A DNA stretch of 64,000 nt from Caballeronia sp. SBC1 (GCF_011493005.1 NZ_CP049159.1:1-64000); one strand, 5' to 3'. Counted from the stretch's first letter, positions 1-9,523 are shown. A program made the numbers and translations. The notes: generated by a model not told the origin, from the letters alone.

Positions 1-2
1 TG

Positions 3-856
3 AAAGTCATCGGCGCTCATGAGCACGAGAGCCATTACGTGTTCGATCTGCTCTACAACAATACGTCCGACATCCGTCCGCAGGTCCATTCGACCGACAC
101 ACACGGTACCAACCAGGTGAACTTCTGGACCCTGCACACGTTCGAGTATCAGTTCGCGCCGCGCTATCGCGATTTGCACAAGAGAATGGGGAGCCTCTTC
201 GGCCGGCATCCACCGAGCCACTACGGAAACTGGGTAATCAAGCCCTCGCGCAAAGCCCACGACGAGCTGATCGTCAGGGAATGGCCCAATGTCCAGCGCA
301 TCATGGTCTCGCTCGAGCAAAAGGATGTCACGCAAGCGACAATCGTGAGAAAGCTCAGCAGCTACGTGCGTCAGAACCAGACGAAAAAGGCACTCTGGGA
401 ACTCGACAACCTGTGCCGCACGCGCTATATCCTCCGGTTCATCAACGACGTCAACCTGCGTCAGGCCGTGCAGAAGGCTCTGAACCGCGGTGAAGCGTAT
501 CACCGGTTGCGCCGTGCGATCGCCTACGTCAATGGCGGCAAGCTGCGCGTGCGCACCGAGGCCGAGCAGCAGCTGTGGAACGAGTGTTCACGCCTGATCG
601 CCAACGCGATCATCCACTACAACACAGCGCTCCTGTCACGTGTCTACGAACAGAAACGTGCCGCTGGCGACCAGGCCGCGATGGAACTGATCGCCGCCAT
701 GTCGCCCGTCGCGTGGCAGCATGTCAACCTCTTCGGCTCGTTCGAATTCGGCCCGGCGGCATCCCCCTCGACATCGACGTGCTCGTCGCGTACTACGACG
801 ATCCGGCGCACTGGGCCCGGGTACTGGACGCCGCGTCGGAATCCGACGAGCGCTGA
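3..856 (+). pseudogene. tnpA: Tn3-family transposase, C-terminal part, frameshifted
   Basis: The reading frame is open from the window edge and shows the conserved Tn3-family C-terminal catalytic region (FDLLYNNTSDI, STDTHGTNQVNFW, then ISPVAWQH-like MSPVAWQHVNLFG). Around 749-757 the expected frame ends: the first frame runs on to 1061 with unrelated residues, while the other forward frame carries the normal tail (PLDIDVLVAYYDDPAHW, ending at 856). One missing base just after GAATTC at 744-749 would restore the full protein. The last 33 or so residues are therefore out of frame. The 5' part of the gene lies outside the window. No convincing Tn3 terminal repeat was identified between 857 and 1118. 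Confidence 0.85.
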
Positions 857-1118
857 ATTCCAGAGACGAGACATTCGTCCCCCGCGCGCAAAAAATTTGG
901 AGGCTTGTTTCGAAATCACACGAAAAATCAATGACCTTTCGGTGGCGCAATTTTCTAGGGAGGAGTCCTTTTGCTGCAAAATCTGGCGGTTTCAACCCGC
1001 TGCAACTGGTGTTTCGAGTCAGTCACGCACCGCTGTGCGCATAGAAGGGCTATCCACTTAGCGCCAACGGAGCGATCATGTCGGCGTGAGTGAATCTCAG
1101 CCTACCCCTATGCGTCCC

Positions 1119-2051
1119 CTACCCCGCGCAAGCTTCCGCTCGCAAAGCAAGTATGAGGAAATCGACGAACGACCTAACGCGCGAGGTTGTTTGCAGATGC
1201 TGCGGAACGACCGCATAAATATCGGCACCCGGTGTCCGATAGGACGGTAATACGTGTAGCAGTCGGCCGTCTCGCAAGTATTCAGCGATATCCCACTCTG
1301 CACGCATCAGAATGCCGTGACCGTCGAGCGCCCATTTGACCGCGATCTCGCCGTCGTTCGTAGTGAGGTTGCCTCGAACCCGTATAACCTCGGCTTTCTC
1401 TGCCGCGCCCCGCCCCGTAGTCAGCCGCCAAATGCCGTAACCATCGTCGCCCTGGCGTATGCCGATGCAATTGTGCTGTACGAGATCCTGAGGATGACCG
1501 GGAAGCGGATGATCTGCAAAATAAGCCGGTGCCGCACAGAGCAGGCGCCGGTTCGGCGCTACTAGCCGGGCAATGACACGAGAGTCCGGCGGCTCGCCGA
1601 AACGCACGCATACATCGAAAGCATTTTCGCTAAGGGGAGGAGGATCGACCGACAGCTGCAACTGCACGTCGACCTGAGGATACAGCTTCACAAATCGCGA
1701 GATGGCGGGGGCAATGTGACTGCGTCCGAAACCCAGCGTGGCGTTGACGCGCAACAGCCCGCTCGGCGCAGCCGTCGCCCCACCAAGAAGCTGCGCAAGC
1801 TCATCCATTTCAGTCAGTATTCTCCTAGCACGGGTGGCGTAGAGCTCGCCCTCGGGCGTGAGGCTCATCCGGCGGGTCGTCCGGCTCACCAGGGCGACGC
1901 CTGTGCGCGCTTCCATCTGAGAGAGGTGCTTGCTGACTGCCGCCGTGCTCAATCCCAACTCGCGCGCAGCGGCTGTCAGGCTGCCGCAGCCCGCCAGGGT
2001 GGAGAAAAAACTCAAGTCTTCTGCTTGTATTGGAGAGGTCATTGGACACAT
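1119..2051 (-). CDS. LysR-family transcriptional regulator (DmlR-like)
   Basis: This 310-residue protein has the LysR layout: an N-terminal winged helix-turn-helix at about residues 10-68 (LTAAARELGLSTAAVSKHLSQ) and a substrate-binding domain after residue 90. It is divergent from the D-malate/tartrate dehydrogenase gene at 2154, which is the classic arrangement of DmlR with DmlA, so it probably senses a C4-dicarboxylate or tartrate and controls that gene. ATG at 2051 gives the longest form; a second ATG at 2042 (MTSPIQ) is equally possible. The family assignment is firm and the ligand is inferred from the neighbour. Confidence 0.88.
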   Translation of the reverse strand: MCPMTSPIQAEDLSFFSTLAGCGSLTAAARELGLSTAAVSKHLSQMEARTGVALVSRTTRRMSLTPEGELYATRARRILTEMDELAQLLGGATAAPSGLLRVNATLGFGRSHIAPAISRFVKLYPQVDVQLQLSVDPPPLSENAFDVCVRFGEPPDSRVIARLVAPNRRLLCAAPAYFADHPLPGHPQDLVQHNCIGIRQGDDGYGIWRLTTGRGAAEKAEVIRVRGNLTTNDGEIAVKWALDGHGILMRAEWDIAEYLRDGRLLHVLPSYRTPGADIYAVVPQHLQTTSRVRSFVDFLILALRAEACAG

Positions 2052-2057
2052 ACATTA

Positions 2058-2085
2058 TTAACTCAAAGTTAAAGACAGTTTAACT
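2058..2085. promoter_or_regulatory. Palindromic operator candidate between LysR gene and dmlA
   Basis: A perfect inverted repeat TTAACT-CAA-AGTTAA lies at 2058-2072 and a second palindrome AGTT-T-AACT at 2077-2085, sharing the half-site AGTTAA/TTAACT. Both lie between the divergent starts at 2051 and 2154. The position and symmetry suit a LysR-type autoregulatory and activation site. The repeats are read directly; binding by this regulator is inferred. Confidence 0.5.
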
Positions 2086-2153
2086 CTAGCAGCGTTTTGA
2101 GGAGCATTTGCGCTTTAGCATGCGCAGATGTTTTCTAATTTCAGAGACCAGAG

Positions 2154-3248
2154 ATGAAGAATTATCGGATCGCGACCATCCCCGGAGACGGCATTGGCAA
2201 AGAAGTTGTGCCGGCAGCACAGGAAGTGCTGGAAGCGCTGGCGACTCAAACGGGCCGCTTTACATTCGAGTTCGAAAACTTCGTCTGGGGTGGTGACTAC
2301 TACCGTAAGCACGGGGTGATGATGCCGGCTGACGGCCTTGACGCGATTCGGCACAAGGACGCAATTCTATTCGGCTCAGCCGGCGATCCGGCGATCCCCG
2401 ACCACATCACTCTTTGGGGACTCCGCCTCAAGATCTGCCAGGGCTTCGACCAGTACGCCAACGTGCGTCCCACGAGAATCCTGCCGGGCATCGATGGACC
2501 GCTTAAACGCTGTGGTCCGACTGATCTCGACTGGGTAATCGTCCGGGAAAATTCAGAGGGCGAATATTCAGGGGTAGGCGGCCGAGCGCATCAAGGCCAT
2601 CCGATCGAAGTCGCGACCGACGTCTCGATCATGACGCGAGCGGGTGTTGAAAGAATCCTGCGCTTCGCTTTTCGCCTGGCAGCGTCGCGTCCACGCAAGC
2701 TGTTGACCGTTATCACCAAGAGCAATGCGCAGCGTCACGCAATGGTGATGTGGGACGAAATCGCCCTCGAAATTTCGAAGGAGTTTCCGGATGTCATATG
2801 GGACAAGGAACTCGTTGATGCCGCCACTGCGCGCATGGTGAACCGTCCTGCAACGCTCGACACGATTGTTGCGACCAACCTGCATGCCGATATTTTGAGC
2901 GACCTGGCTGCTGCGCTGGCCGGAAGTCTCGGCATCGCGCCGACTGCCAATCTCGATCCGGAGCGCCGCTATCCGTCCATGTTCGAGCCAATCCATGGTT
3001 CAGCGTTCGACATCATGGGAATGGGACTGGCAAATCCTATCGGTACGTTCTGGTCAGTCGTCATGATGCTCGAGCATCTTGGCGAAATGGACGCTGCGCG
3101 CGCAGTGATGGAGGCCATTGAACACGTGACGGCGAATCCCGCAACGCATACGAGTGACCTTGGTGGCGCAGCAACGACCCGGCAAGTCACCGACGCGGTC
3201 TGTGCATTTCTTGCGGCGCATTCAGCGCAAGCGCCGCAGGTTGCCTGA
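2154..3248 (+). CDS. dmlA: D-malate dehydrogenase (decarboxylating) / tartrate dehydrogenase
   Basis: This 364-residue member of the isocitrate/isopropylmalate dehydrogenase family oxidatively decarboxylates D-malate to pyruvate or acts on tartrate, with NAD+ as acceptor. The N-terminal PGDGIG motif, the substrate loop RENSEGEYSG (residues 131-140), the catalytic lysine in TKSN (about residue 189) and the metal-binding aspartates in ELVDAA and LHADILSDL (about D222, D246, D250) are all present, followed by FEPIHGSA. The length is normal. Within this family, DmlA and TtuC cannot be separated by eye. Divergent LysR control is likely. Confidence 0.88.
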   Translation: MKNYRIATIPGDGIGKEVVPAAQEVLEALATQTGRFTFEFENFVWGGDYYRKHGVMMPADGLDAIRHKDAILFGSAGDPAIPDHITLWGLRLKICQGFDQYANVRPTRILPGIDGPLKRCGPTDLDWVIVRENSEGEYSGVGGRAHQGHPIEVATDVSIMTRAGVERILRFAFRLAASRPRKLLTVITKSNAQRHAMVMWDEIALEISKEFPDVIWDKELVDAATARMVNRPATLDTIVATNLHADILSDLAAALAGSLGIAPTANLDPERRYPSMFEPIHGSAFDIMGMGLANPIGTFWSVVMMLEHLGEMDAARAVMEAIEHVTANPATHTSDLGGAATTRQVTDAVCAFLAAHSAQAPQVA

Positions 3249-3397
3249 ACCCGCCGCATCAGAATGTTCGTCCGTTGTATGCAATTTTTGCACATGACAT
3301 GTCGACTTCACAGGTACAACAAATCATGGCGAACGCCTGCACAAAAACGGCTCCTAACCCTTCTCGGTTCTTGGGCCAAAGTTCAAGGAGACTTCCA

Positions 3398-4177
3398 ATG
3401 TGGTTTGTCGGAAAAAGCGAGCTGCTCGCGCTAATCGAACGTCACTGCCTGGATGAAGTGATGCCAGCGTTCAGCGATCACCGCACGGTTCGAAAAAATA
3501 CAACGATCTACAAACCCGAAGACCTGAGCAACCATGTCTATTTGCTCAAAAGCGGCAGCGTTCGGCTCTTCAGGCTGACCGAAGACGGGCAAGAGATCAC
3601 GCTGTCGTTCATCAAGGCCGGGATGTTGTTCGGCGATGGCGATGTACTGAACGAAGCCAATTATTCACATCATGCGCAGACCCTCGCTCCCAGCATGATT
3701 TGCTACATTCGCAAGGCCGATTTCAAACAACTACTCGCACGCTACGACGTAATCAACGAGTTCGTCTTGAGAAGCCACTACCTCCGATGGCAGGAAGCTC
3801 AGCAGCTGATCGAAAATCTGTCTCTGCACGACGTGCGCAAACGCCTGACCAACATCCTCGTGATGTTCGCCGGCCAGATAGGAGTCGAATTCGACTGCCT
3901 GAGTCGAGCAGATGCAGTCCTTATCGATCTGCCTATTCCTCAGGACAAACTCGCCGAATTCATTGGTACGTCGCGCGAATCCGTTAACCGGCACTTCAAT
4001 GACCTGAAGGCTGAAGGGCTGACAGCCATGCACGAACGCAAGATCGTGCTGACGCCCCTCTTCCTTGCAAAATTCTTGCGCAACAAGCTGCCGCCAAAAC
4101 AGATCATGTCGCCGGCATCGTTCACTGCGCCCCCCTTGAACGTTCAGGCCGTCAAAGCGCCGCTAGCGCGCGTTTAA
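3398..4177 (+). CDS. Crp/Fnr-family transcriptional regulator
   Basis: From ATG 3398 this is a 259-residue protein with an N-terminal cyclic-nucleotide-binding-like fold (about residues 25-125) and a C-terminal helix-turn-helix (IPQDKLAEFIGTSRESVNRH). I chose 3398 because AAGGAG sits eight bases upstream; the same frame is open back to 3275 but those 41 residues do not resemble the family. There is no Fnr-type cluster of four cysteines, so direct oxygen sensing through an iron-sulfur cluster is not supported. The 3' end overlaps the convergent racemase-like gene by 26 bases. The effector and targets are unknown. Confidence 0.85.
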   Translation: MWFVGKSELLALIERHCLDEVMPAFSDHRTVRKNTTIYKPEDLSNHVYLLKSGSVRLFRLTEDGQEITLSFIKAGMLFGDGDVLNEANYSHHAQTLAPSMICYIRKADFKQLLARYDVINEFVLRSHYLRWQEAQQLIENLSLHDVRKRLTNILVMFAGQIGVEFDCLSRADAVLIDLPIPQDKLAEFIGTSRESVNRHFNDLKAEGLTAMHERKIVLTPLFLAKFLRNKLPPKQIMSPASFTAPPLNVQAVKAPLARV

Positions 4178-4808
4178 CCGCCTCGACGCCACTACGCGGG
4201 CTGGACAGCACCGGGACACGCAACCCCCCAAGCGTGGGAACGAGACGCGCCATCGACACTTGTGCGAGCACGACTACGTCGACTTGATCGGCGAGCGCGA
4301 CGATTGTCTGCTTAAGAATCTCGTCGTGCAGTACGCCGTCGCCGCGAAGCAGCGCCTCGAACGCCCCCTCCGCGATCCGTTCGGTCACCTCGACCGTGCG
4401 GCCGAGTTCGCCGGCCTTGCGCCGGATCAGCCGCACGGTCGGGTCCAGCGTAGTGGATACGGTTGCGACCACGCCGATGCGCGGGCCGATCGCGCTGGCC
4501 TCTTCCGCCATGGATTCGTCGATCTTTACGATCGGCGTTCGGATCAATTCTTTTAATGAGTCCGTCGCCTCGCCAACCGAAGAGCACGCATTGAGGATGA
4601 TGTCCGCGCCCATCGCCTGCGCGTTTAACATGTAGCTGTAAATACGACTGGCGACTTCCGGTGTCAGATGCCCCGCCGCACGGACATCGTTCAGCAAGCT
4701 GTCATCCATGATGTTGATGACGCGCGCGTGCGCGATCAACTCGCTTAGTTGTTCCTTGATCGGTAGAACCGTCACGGGTCCAGTATGAATCACAGCTATC
4801 GTTGTCAT
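4152..4808 (-). CDS. Aspartate/glutamate racemase-family protein
   Basis: This 218-residue protein resembles the Asp/Glu/hydantoin racemase superfamily. It keeps the first catalytic cysteine region (ILNACSSVGEATD) and the RIGVVATV strand. The second cysteine expected in the mirror motif is absent: the sequence there is VVVLAQVSMARL. A two-base racemisation mechanism is therefore doubtful, and a decarboxylase, lyase or one-base isomerase role is possible. It is the last gene of the CUT2 sugar-transport operon, 31 bases after the ATPase gene, so it probably acts on the imported compound or a breakdown product. ATG 4808 was preferred over an upstream in-frame ATG at 4835. Confidence 0.75.
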   Translation of the reverse strand: MTTIAVIHTGPVTVLPIKEQLSELIAHARVINIMDDSLLNDVRAAGHLTPEVASRIYSYMLNAQAMGADIILNACSSVGEATDSLKELIRTPIVKIDESMAEEASAIGPRIGVVATVSTTLDPTVRLIRRKAGELGRTVEVTERIAEGAFEALLRGDGVLHDEILKQTIVALADQVDVVVLAQVSMARLVPTLGGLRVPVLSSPRSGVEAVKRALAAL

Positions 4809-4839
4809 GGTTTTCCATTCAATGTGTAGGATCAAAAAA

Positions 4840-6348
4840 TCAAGCGGTCGCTGCGGCCATCACGCGCTCCTGGGTCGCTTGCTCACGCGTCATCTCGCCA
4901 TTCAACTGTCCTTCCCGAACAATCAGGATCCTGTCGCTGACCGCGAGTACTTCCAGCAAATCCGACGAAATGACAATGATCCCGATGCCTTGCGAAGCGA
5001 GCCGCGCCAACAGTGCGTGCACCTCCGCCTTGGCGCCAACGTCAATGCCGCGTGTTGGCTCGTCGACAATCAGGACCTTGGGATTTCGCGCGACCCATTT
5101 AGCGATCACGATCTTCTGCTGATTACCCCCACTAAGATTGACGACCTTCTGTTCAGTGTCAGGCGTCTTGATGCCTAGAGTGCGCACGAATTGTTTGCAG
5201 CTATCCTCTTCGTTAGCGCGTTGCAGGAACTGAAAGGGTGAATAGCGCTTCAAGTGGGTCAGGCTGAAGTTTTCCCGCACGCTCATTCCGAGCACCAGCC
5301 CCTGCGCCTTGCGGTCTTCGGTCACGAACCCAATGCCCTGTTCAATCGCATCGTGGGGACTGCGGATCGTCACAGGCTTGCCGTCGATGGCGATACTTCC
5401 CGTGCAGGGGCGCATGCCGAAAATCATCTCCATGATCTCCGTGCGCCCTGAACCGACTAGTCCCGCAACGCCCAGGATTTCGCCGCGGTGCAACGTGAAG
5501 TTGACGTCGCGTATTTTCGGTAGCGCGCCCTTCACCGCACGCAACGACAAGTCGCGCACTTCCAGCACGGGCTCCTTGCTTGCGTGCGACACGGTTGACC
5601 CCGGGTATAGATCGCTTAACTCACGATCGACCATCATGCGAACCAGCGAATCGCGGGTTACGTCTGCAATCGGCGAGGTATCGACGGTACGGCCATCGCG
5701 AAGCACGGTCACATGGTCGGCAAGCTCGAAAATTTCCTCCAGCCTGTGCGAGATGTAGACCACCGCGATGTTGCGCTCGCGCAAGCGCTTGATCAATCGC
5801 AGCAGCGTGCGCGTTTCATGATGGCTGAGCGAAGCAGTCGGCTCGTCCATGATGATGACCTTTGACTGATGCGCAAGCGCCTTGGCGATCTCGATCATCT
5901 GCTGCTGCCCGACGCTCAACTCGCTTACACGCACGGATGGGTCGAGATCGAGTTCGATCGTTTCAAGCATCTGTGTCGCCTCGCGGTCCATACGTGCGCG
6001 ATCGAGCAAACCAAGGCGATTGAGTGGCTCCCTGGCGAGGAACAGGTTTTCCGCAACGCTAAGATTTTCGACTACCGACAACTCCTGATAAATGATGCCA
6101 ATTCCCAGCGCCCGCGCATGGTTGCTATCGCGCAGCGCGATTTCCTTGCCCTCGATCAGGATGCTTCCGCCTGCGTCCGGGCTATAGACACCCGTCAATA
6201 TCTTCATCAGCGTGCTCTTGCCGGCCCCATTCTCCCCGGCAAGCGCTAACACCTCGCCTTGCCGGATCTGAAGGTTGACGGCGTCGAGTGCCTTGACACC
6301 AGGGAACGTTTTGGAAATGTTCCTCATCTCGAGGAATGGCGCTGTCAT
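4840..6348 (-). CDS. Ribose-type (CUT2) sugar ABC transporter ATP-binding protein
   Basis: The 502-residue protein has two tandem ABC domains as in RbsA/XylG. The first has Walker A GENGAGKST (about residues 38-46), signature LSVGQQQ and Walker B VIIMDEPTASLS. The second has a degenerate P-loop (GLVGSGRTE), signature LSGGNQQK and LIVDEPTRGID. A degenerate second P-loop is normal in this family. It energises import with the permease and binding protein encoded upstream in the same operon (24-base gap). The substrate cannot be told from sequence. Confidence 0.93.
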   Translation of the reverse strand: MTAPFLEMRNISKTFPGVKALDAVNLQIRQGEVLALAGENGAGKSTLMKILTGVYSPDAGGSILIEGKEIALRDSNHARALGIGIIYQELSVVENLSVAENLFLAREPLNRLGLLDRARMDREATQMLETIELDLDPSVRVSELSVGQQQMIEIAKALAHQSKVIIMDEPTASLSHHETRTLLRLIKRLRERNIAVVYISHRLEEIFELADHVTVLRDGRTVDTSPIADVTRDSLVRMMVDRELSDLYPGSTVSHASKEPVLEVRDLSLRAVKGALPKIRDVNFTLHRGEILGVAGLVGSGRTEIMEMIFGMRPCTGSIAIDGKPVTIRSPHDAIEQGIGFVTEDRKAQGLVLGMSVRENFSLTHLKRYSPFQFLQRANEEDSCKQFVRTLGIKTPDTEQKVVNLSGGNQQKIVIAKWVARNPKVLIVDEPTRGIDVGAKAEVHALLARLASQGIGIIVISSDLLEVLAVSDRILIVREGQLNGEMTREQATQERVMAAATA

Positions 6349-6372
6349 GGCTTTCCCTTGCTCGTACCGAGC

Positions 6373-7317
6373 TTACTTGGTGTAGCTTCCAAGATTAGCT
6401 TTTGTCACAACCGTCACGCCCGTATCGATGTCTTTAGGCGGCTCTCCCGTACCCTGGATCTGCGCCACCAAATTATCCACCGCAAGCGAACCCATGGTGA
6501 CCGGGCGCTGAACCATGATCCCTTGAATCGATCCATCCTTAAGCGCCTTCAGCGTGTCGGGAAGATCGTCAAACGCGAGCACCTCGAGTTTGCCCTTCAT
6601 GGCGCCGAACTCCTTCGTGTTGAGCACCTTTGACACGGCCGGCCCACCGACCTGACTTACCCCGAAAATGCCCTTCAGTTGCGGATGGGCCCGCAGGGTT
6701 GTTTCGACTACCGAAACGCCTCTGGCAAGGTCATCGTCCGTGCCCTGTGTTTCCACAATCTTGATACCCGGATATTTCGCCAGCCCCTTCTTTATACCGG
6801 CGATGCGTTCATTTAGATTCACCGCACCGAGCTGCCCGGTCACTATCGCGACTTCACCGGATCCGCCAAGTGCTTTGCCCATCGTCTCGGCCATGGTCGC
6901 CCCGGCCGACTCGTTGTTTGTACCGATATACATCGACCGGCCGCTCTTGGGCGAGTCCGAGTCGAACGTCAGCACCTTTATGCCACTCTGTTCGGCGCGC
7001 TTCATCACGCTCTCAACTGACTTCGGTTCGTTGACGGAGATAGCAATGCCGTCGACATGCTTCGATATCAGGTCTTCAATGATCTTTACCTGCGTGGAAC
7101 CCTGTGTGTTTTGCGGCACCACCCATTGATACTTGACACCCATCTTGTCGGCGGCCTGTTGGGCGCCCTTGTTGCAGTCGTCGAAGAACGGCACAGCTAC
7201 CTTCGGAATAACCGCGACAGAAATATCTTTCACGTCCTTAGCCTGCGCCGACGCACACAGACATAGGGCCGCAGTGGCCAAGCCGACGCTCATTGCAGTG
7301 CGAAATTTCATATCCAT
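6373..7317 (-). CDS. Periplasmic sugar-binding protein of CUT2 ABC transporter
   Basis: The 314-residue protein begins with a signal peptide ending near ASAQA-KD (about residue 26) and then shows the periplasmic-binding-protein type 1 fold of ribose, xylose or autoinducer-2 binding proteins (DGIAISVNEPKSV, VLTFDSDSP, SMYIGTNN, LAFDDLPDTL). It captures the transporter substrate in the periplasm. GGAGAC lies just upstream of ATG 7317. It is second of four genes in the operon, after the permease and before the ATPase. Confidence 0.92.
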   Translation of the reverse strand: MDMKFRTAMSVGLATAALCLCASAQAKDVKDISVAVIPKVAVPFFDDCNKGAQQAADKMGVKYQWVVPQNTQGSTQVKIIEDLISKHVDGIAISVNEPKSVESVMKRAEQSGIKVLTFDSDSPKSGRSMYIGTNNESAGATMAETMGKALGGSGEVAIVTGQLGAVNLNERIAGIKKGLAKYPGIKIVETQGTDDDLARGVSVVETTLRAHPQLKGIFGVSQVGGPAVSKVLNTKEFGAMKGKLEVLAFDDLPDTLKALKDGSIQGIMVQRPVTMGSLAVDNLVAQIQGTGEPPKDIDTGVTVVTKANLGSYTK

Positions 7318-7370
7318 TTTTGTCTCCAGTTTTGTTGTAGTGGTGTTACAAGATCAGGAAGATGCGAGTC

Positions 7371-8372
7371 TCAACGTCCCTTTCGGCGGACACGCCAGAT
7401 GTCGATACTGACCGCAATCAGAATGACGCAACCGGTGATGGCTTGCTGTGCGTATGTGTCAATGTTCAACAGCACGACCCCGTTAGCGATGATTCCGGCC
7501 AACGCCGCGCCAATAATCGCGCCTTCTACGCTGCCGGCTCCTCCGGAAAGACTTGCGCCGCCGATTGCAGCTGCCGCAATAACATCCAGTTCGGCCCCGA
7601 AACCTGATGCCGGCTCCGCCGAGACAAAGCGCGAGAAACTGACAATGCCGGCGATAGAAGCAATGAGCCCCGAAAGGGCATAGACAATGAACTTGACGCG
7701 AAAGGTGCGCACGCCGCTCAGACGTGCGGCCATCTCGTTGCCTCCGGTGGCGTACACATGCCGGCCAAAACGGGTCTGACGCATCAATACGGAAAAACAT
7801 ATCGTCATGAAGATCATGATGACCACAGGAAACGGCACTAACCCGAGATACCCCTGTCCGATGAACGTAAAGCTATCGGGTACGTCGGGCGTGACCGGAA
7901 CGCCTTTGGTGATCATGTACATCAGGCCCCGTCCAATGCTCAATGTGCCCAGCGTGGCAATGAAGGGCGGCAACTGGATCCAGGTGACCAGGAATCCGTT
8001 GAAACAGCCAACCGCAAGTCCCACGAACAGTCCTGCAAACACCGCCGAGACAGGACCGGCCCCATGCTGGAAGGCAAGCGCCGTCACGAGCGATGACAGG
8101 CCCATCACGGAACCCACCGACAGGTCGATACCGCCCGTGATAATGACTAACATCATCCCTATGGACATGATCGCAATCAGCGAAAATGACCTGAACACGC
8201 CCATCAGGTTGTTCGTGGTCAGGAAATAGGGAGAGAAAATGCTGATCAGGATTCCGACCAGCAGCAATACCGAAAAAATATTCAACTCGCGGATCTTGAG
8301 CCAACCACGCAGCGTGTCGGAAAGTCGCGTTTGGATGGGTTGCGAATCCTCTTTGGACGATATTGCGGCCAC
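7371..8372 (-). CDS. CUT2-type sugar ABC transporter permease
   Basis: This 333-residue membrane protein has eight to ten hydrophobic segments and the RbsC-type signature around ITGGIDLSVGSVMGL (about residues 80-94) and IGGASLSGGAGSVEGA near the C-terminus. The start is GTG 8372 behind GGAGAC. It is the first gene of the operon permease - binding protein - ATPase - racemase-like enzyme. Putting the permease first is less common than having the binding protein first. Confidence 0.92.
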   Translation of the reverse strand: MAAISSKEDSQPIQTRLSDTLRGWLKIRELNIFSVLLLVGILISIFSPYFLTTNNLMGVFRSFSLIAIMSIGMMLVIITGGIDLSVGSVMGLSSLVTALAFQHGAGPVSAVFAGLFVGLAVGCFNGFLVTWIQLPPFIATLGTLSIGRGLMYMITKGVPVTPDVPDSFTFIGQGYLGLVPFPVVIMIFMTICFSVLMRQTRFGRHVYATGGNEMAARLSGVRTFRVKFIVYALSGLIASIAGIVSFSRFVSAEPASGFGAELDVIAAAAIGGASLSGGAGSVEGAIIGAALAGIIANGVVLLNIDTYAQQAITGCVILIAVSIDIWRVRRKGR

Positions 8373-8581
8373 CGATGTCTCCTTGATTTAATTCTCGTTG
8401 AGGAAGATCGTAGGTTGTCGTCCGCCATCGTGTCTGTGACGAGCGTCATACATTGGTGTCGGGGTTGTCCCTGATGGGCGTGGATGCGCAACTATGAAGT
8501 TCGTCACAGAAGCCGTGCCTGCCCGGAGGTAACATTCGGTTCTAAAGTCGAGCCCCAACAAACAGACCAGGAGTACAACGT
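8373..8581. promoter_or_regulatory. Divergent promoter region between transport operon and epimerase gene
   Basis: This 209-base gap separates the divergent starts of the permease (8372) and the epimerase (8582). It must hold both promoters. A CAGGAG ribosome-binding site is visible about 8568-8573 in front of the epimerase ATG. I could not assign -10/-35 boxes or a regulator site with confidence. Co-regulation of the two transcripts is inferred from geometry. Confidence 0.35.
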
Positions 8582-9475
8582 ATGACGAAGAGAGTAATAG
8601 TGACCGGCGGCAGCGGGCTTGCCGGAAAATGGGTGGTCGAAGATCTCGTCGCGCATGGTTATGAAGTGTTGAATCTCGACCGCGTGCCCATGGCAAAGCC
8701 CATAGCACGTACCTTGATTACCGACCTTACCGACGCAGGACAGGTTTTCAACGCGCTGGCATCGAGTACCGTGCTAAAAGAGTTCGATGACGATCTCGAG
8801 CCCAAGCCCATTGACGCGATCGTCCATTTTGCGGCCATCCCCAGGATCCTCATCACCACCGACAATGAGGTATTCCGGATCAACGTCATGGCGACGTACA
8901 ACGTGCTCGACGCCGCATCGAAGCTGGGTATCAAGAAGGTCATTGTTGCCTCGAGCGAGACCACCTATGGCATCGTGTTTGCCCATCGGCACCGGGACCC
9001 CGAATACTTTCCGCTGGACGAGCAATATCCGGTCGATCCGATGGACAGCTATGCCATGTCGAAAGTGATCAACGAAGTCACCGCCAAGGCGTTTCATGCG
9101 CGCACAGGCGCAGATATTTATTGCTTCCGGATTGGCAACGTACTTGATCCCATCGACTATCAAAAATTCCCGACGTGGTTCAAGGACCCGGGGCTACGCA
9201 AGCGGATTGCATGGAGTTATATCGACGGACGGGATCTGGCGACAGCGTGCCGGCTTGGCATCGAAAAAGACGGACTTGGTTTTGAAGTCATGAACGTTGC
9301 AGCTGACGATGTATCTTCTGACCAGCCGACTGCGGAACTGTTGAAGCAGTTTTATCCCAACGTGCCCGTCAAGAAGCAGCTTGGTGAATTCGAGACCCTG
9401 CTGAGCAACGAGAAGCTGAAACGGCTGCTAGGCTGGCAGCAAAACTATCGGTGGAGAGAGCAGGTTTCCCAATAG
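8582..9475 (+). CDS. NAD-dependent epimerase/dehydratase
   Basis: This 297-residue extended-type short-chain dehydrogenase has the N-terminal NAD motif GGSGLAGKWV (about residues 9-18), an acidic residue after the second strand (NLDRVP) and the catalytic SYAMSK (YxxxK) with an upstream SSET serine. It probably oxidises, epimerises or dehydrates a sugar or sugar acid. Its divergence from a CUT2 uptake operon suggests that both serve the same sugar. The exact substrate is not recognisable. Confidence 0.85.
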   Translation: MTKRVIVTGGSGLAGKWVVEDLVAHGYEVLNLDRVPMAKPIARTLITDLTDAGQVFNALASSTVLKEFDDDLEPKPIDAIVHFAAIPRILITTDNEVFRINVMATYNVLDAASKLGIKKVIVASSETTYGIVFAHRHRDPEYFPLDEQYPVDPMDSYAMSKVINEVTAKAFHARTGADIYCFRIGNVLDPIDYQKFPTWFKDPGLRKRIAWSYIDGRDLATACRLGIEKDGLGFEVMNVAADDVSSDQPTAELLKQFYPNVPVKKQLGEFETLLSNEKLKRLLGWQQNYRWREQVSQ

Positions 9476-9496
9476 GCTCCCCTCTACGTCGGCGAT

Positions 9497-9523
9497 GAGG
9501 ATGGCATCAGATTGGCCATCCTC
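9497..9523 (+). terminator. Stem-loop after epimerase gene
   Basis: A perfect nine-base-pair stem GAGGATGGC / GCCATCCTC with a nine-base loop sits 21 bases after the epimerase stop. There is no following T run, so it is a weak terminator candidate. It could instead belong to the left non-coding end of the adjacent IS110 element. Confidence 0.4.
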
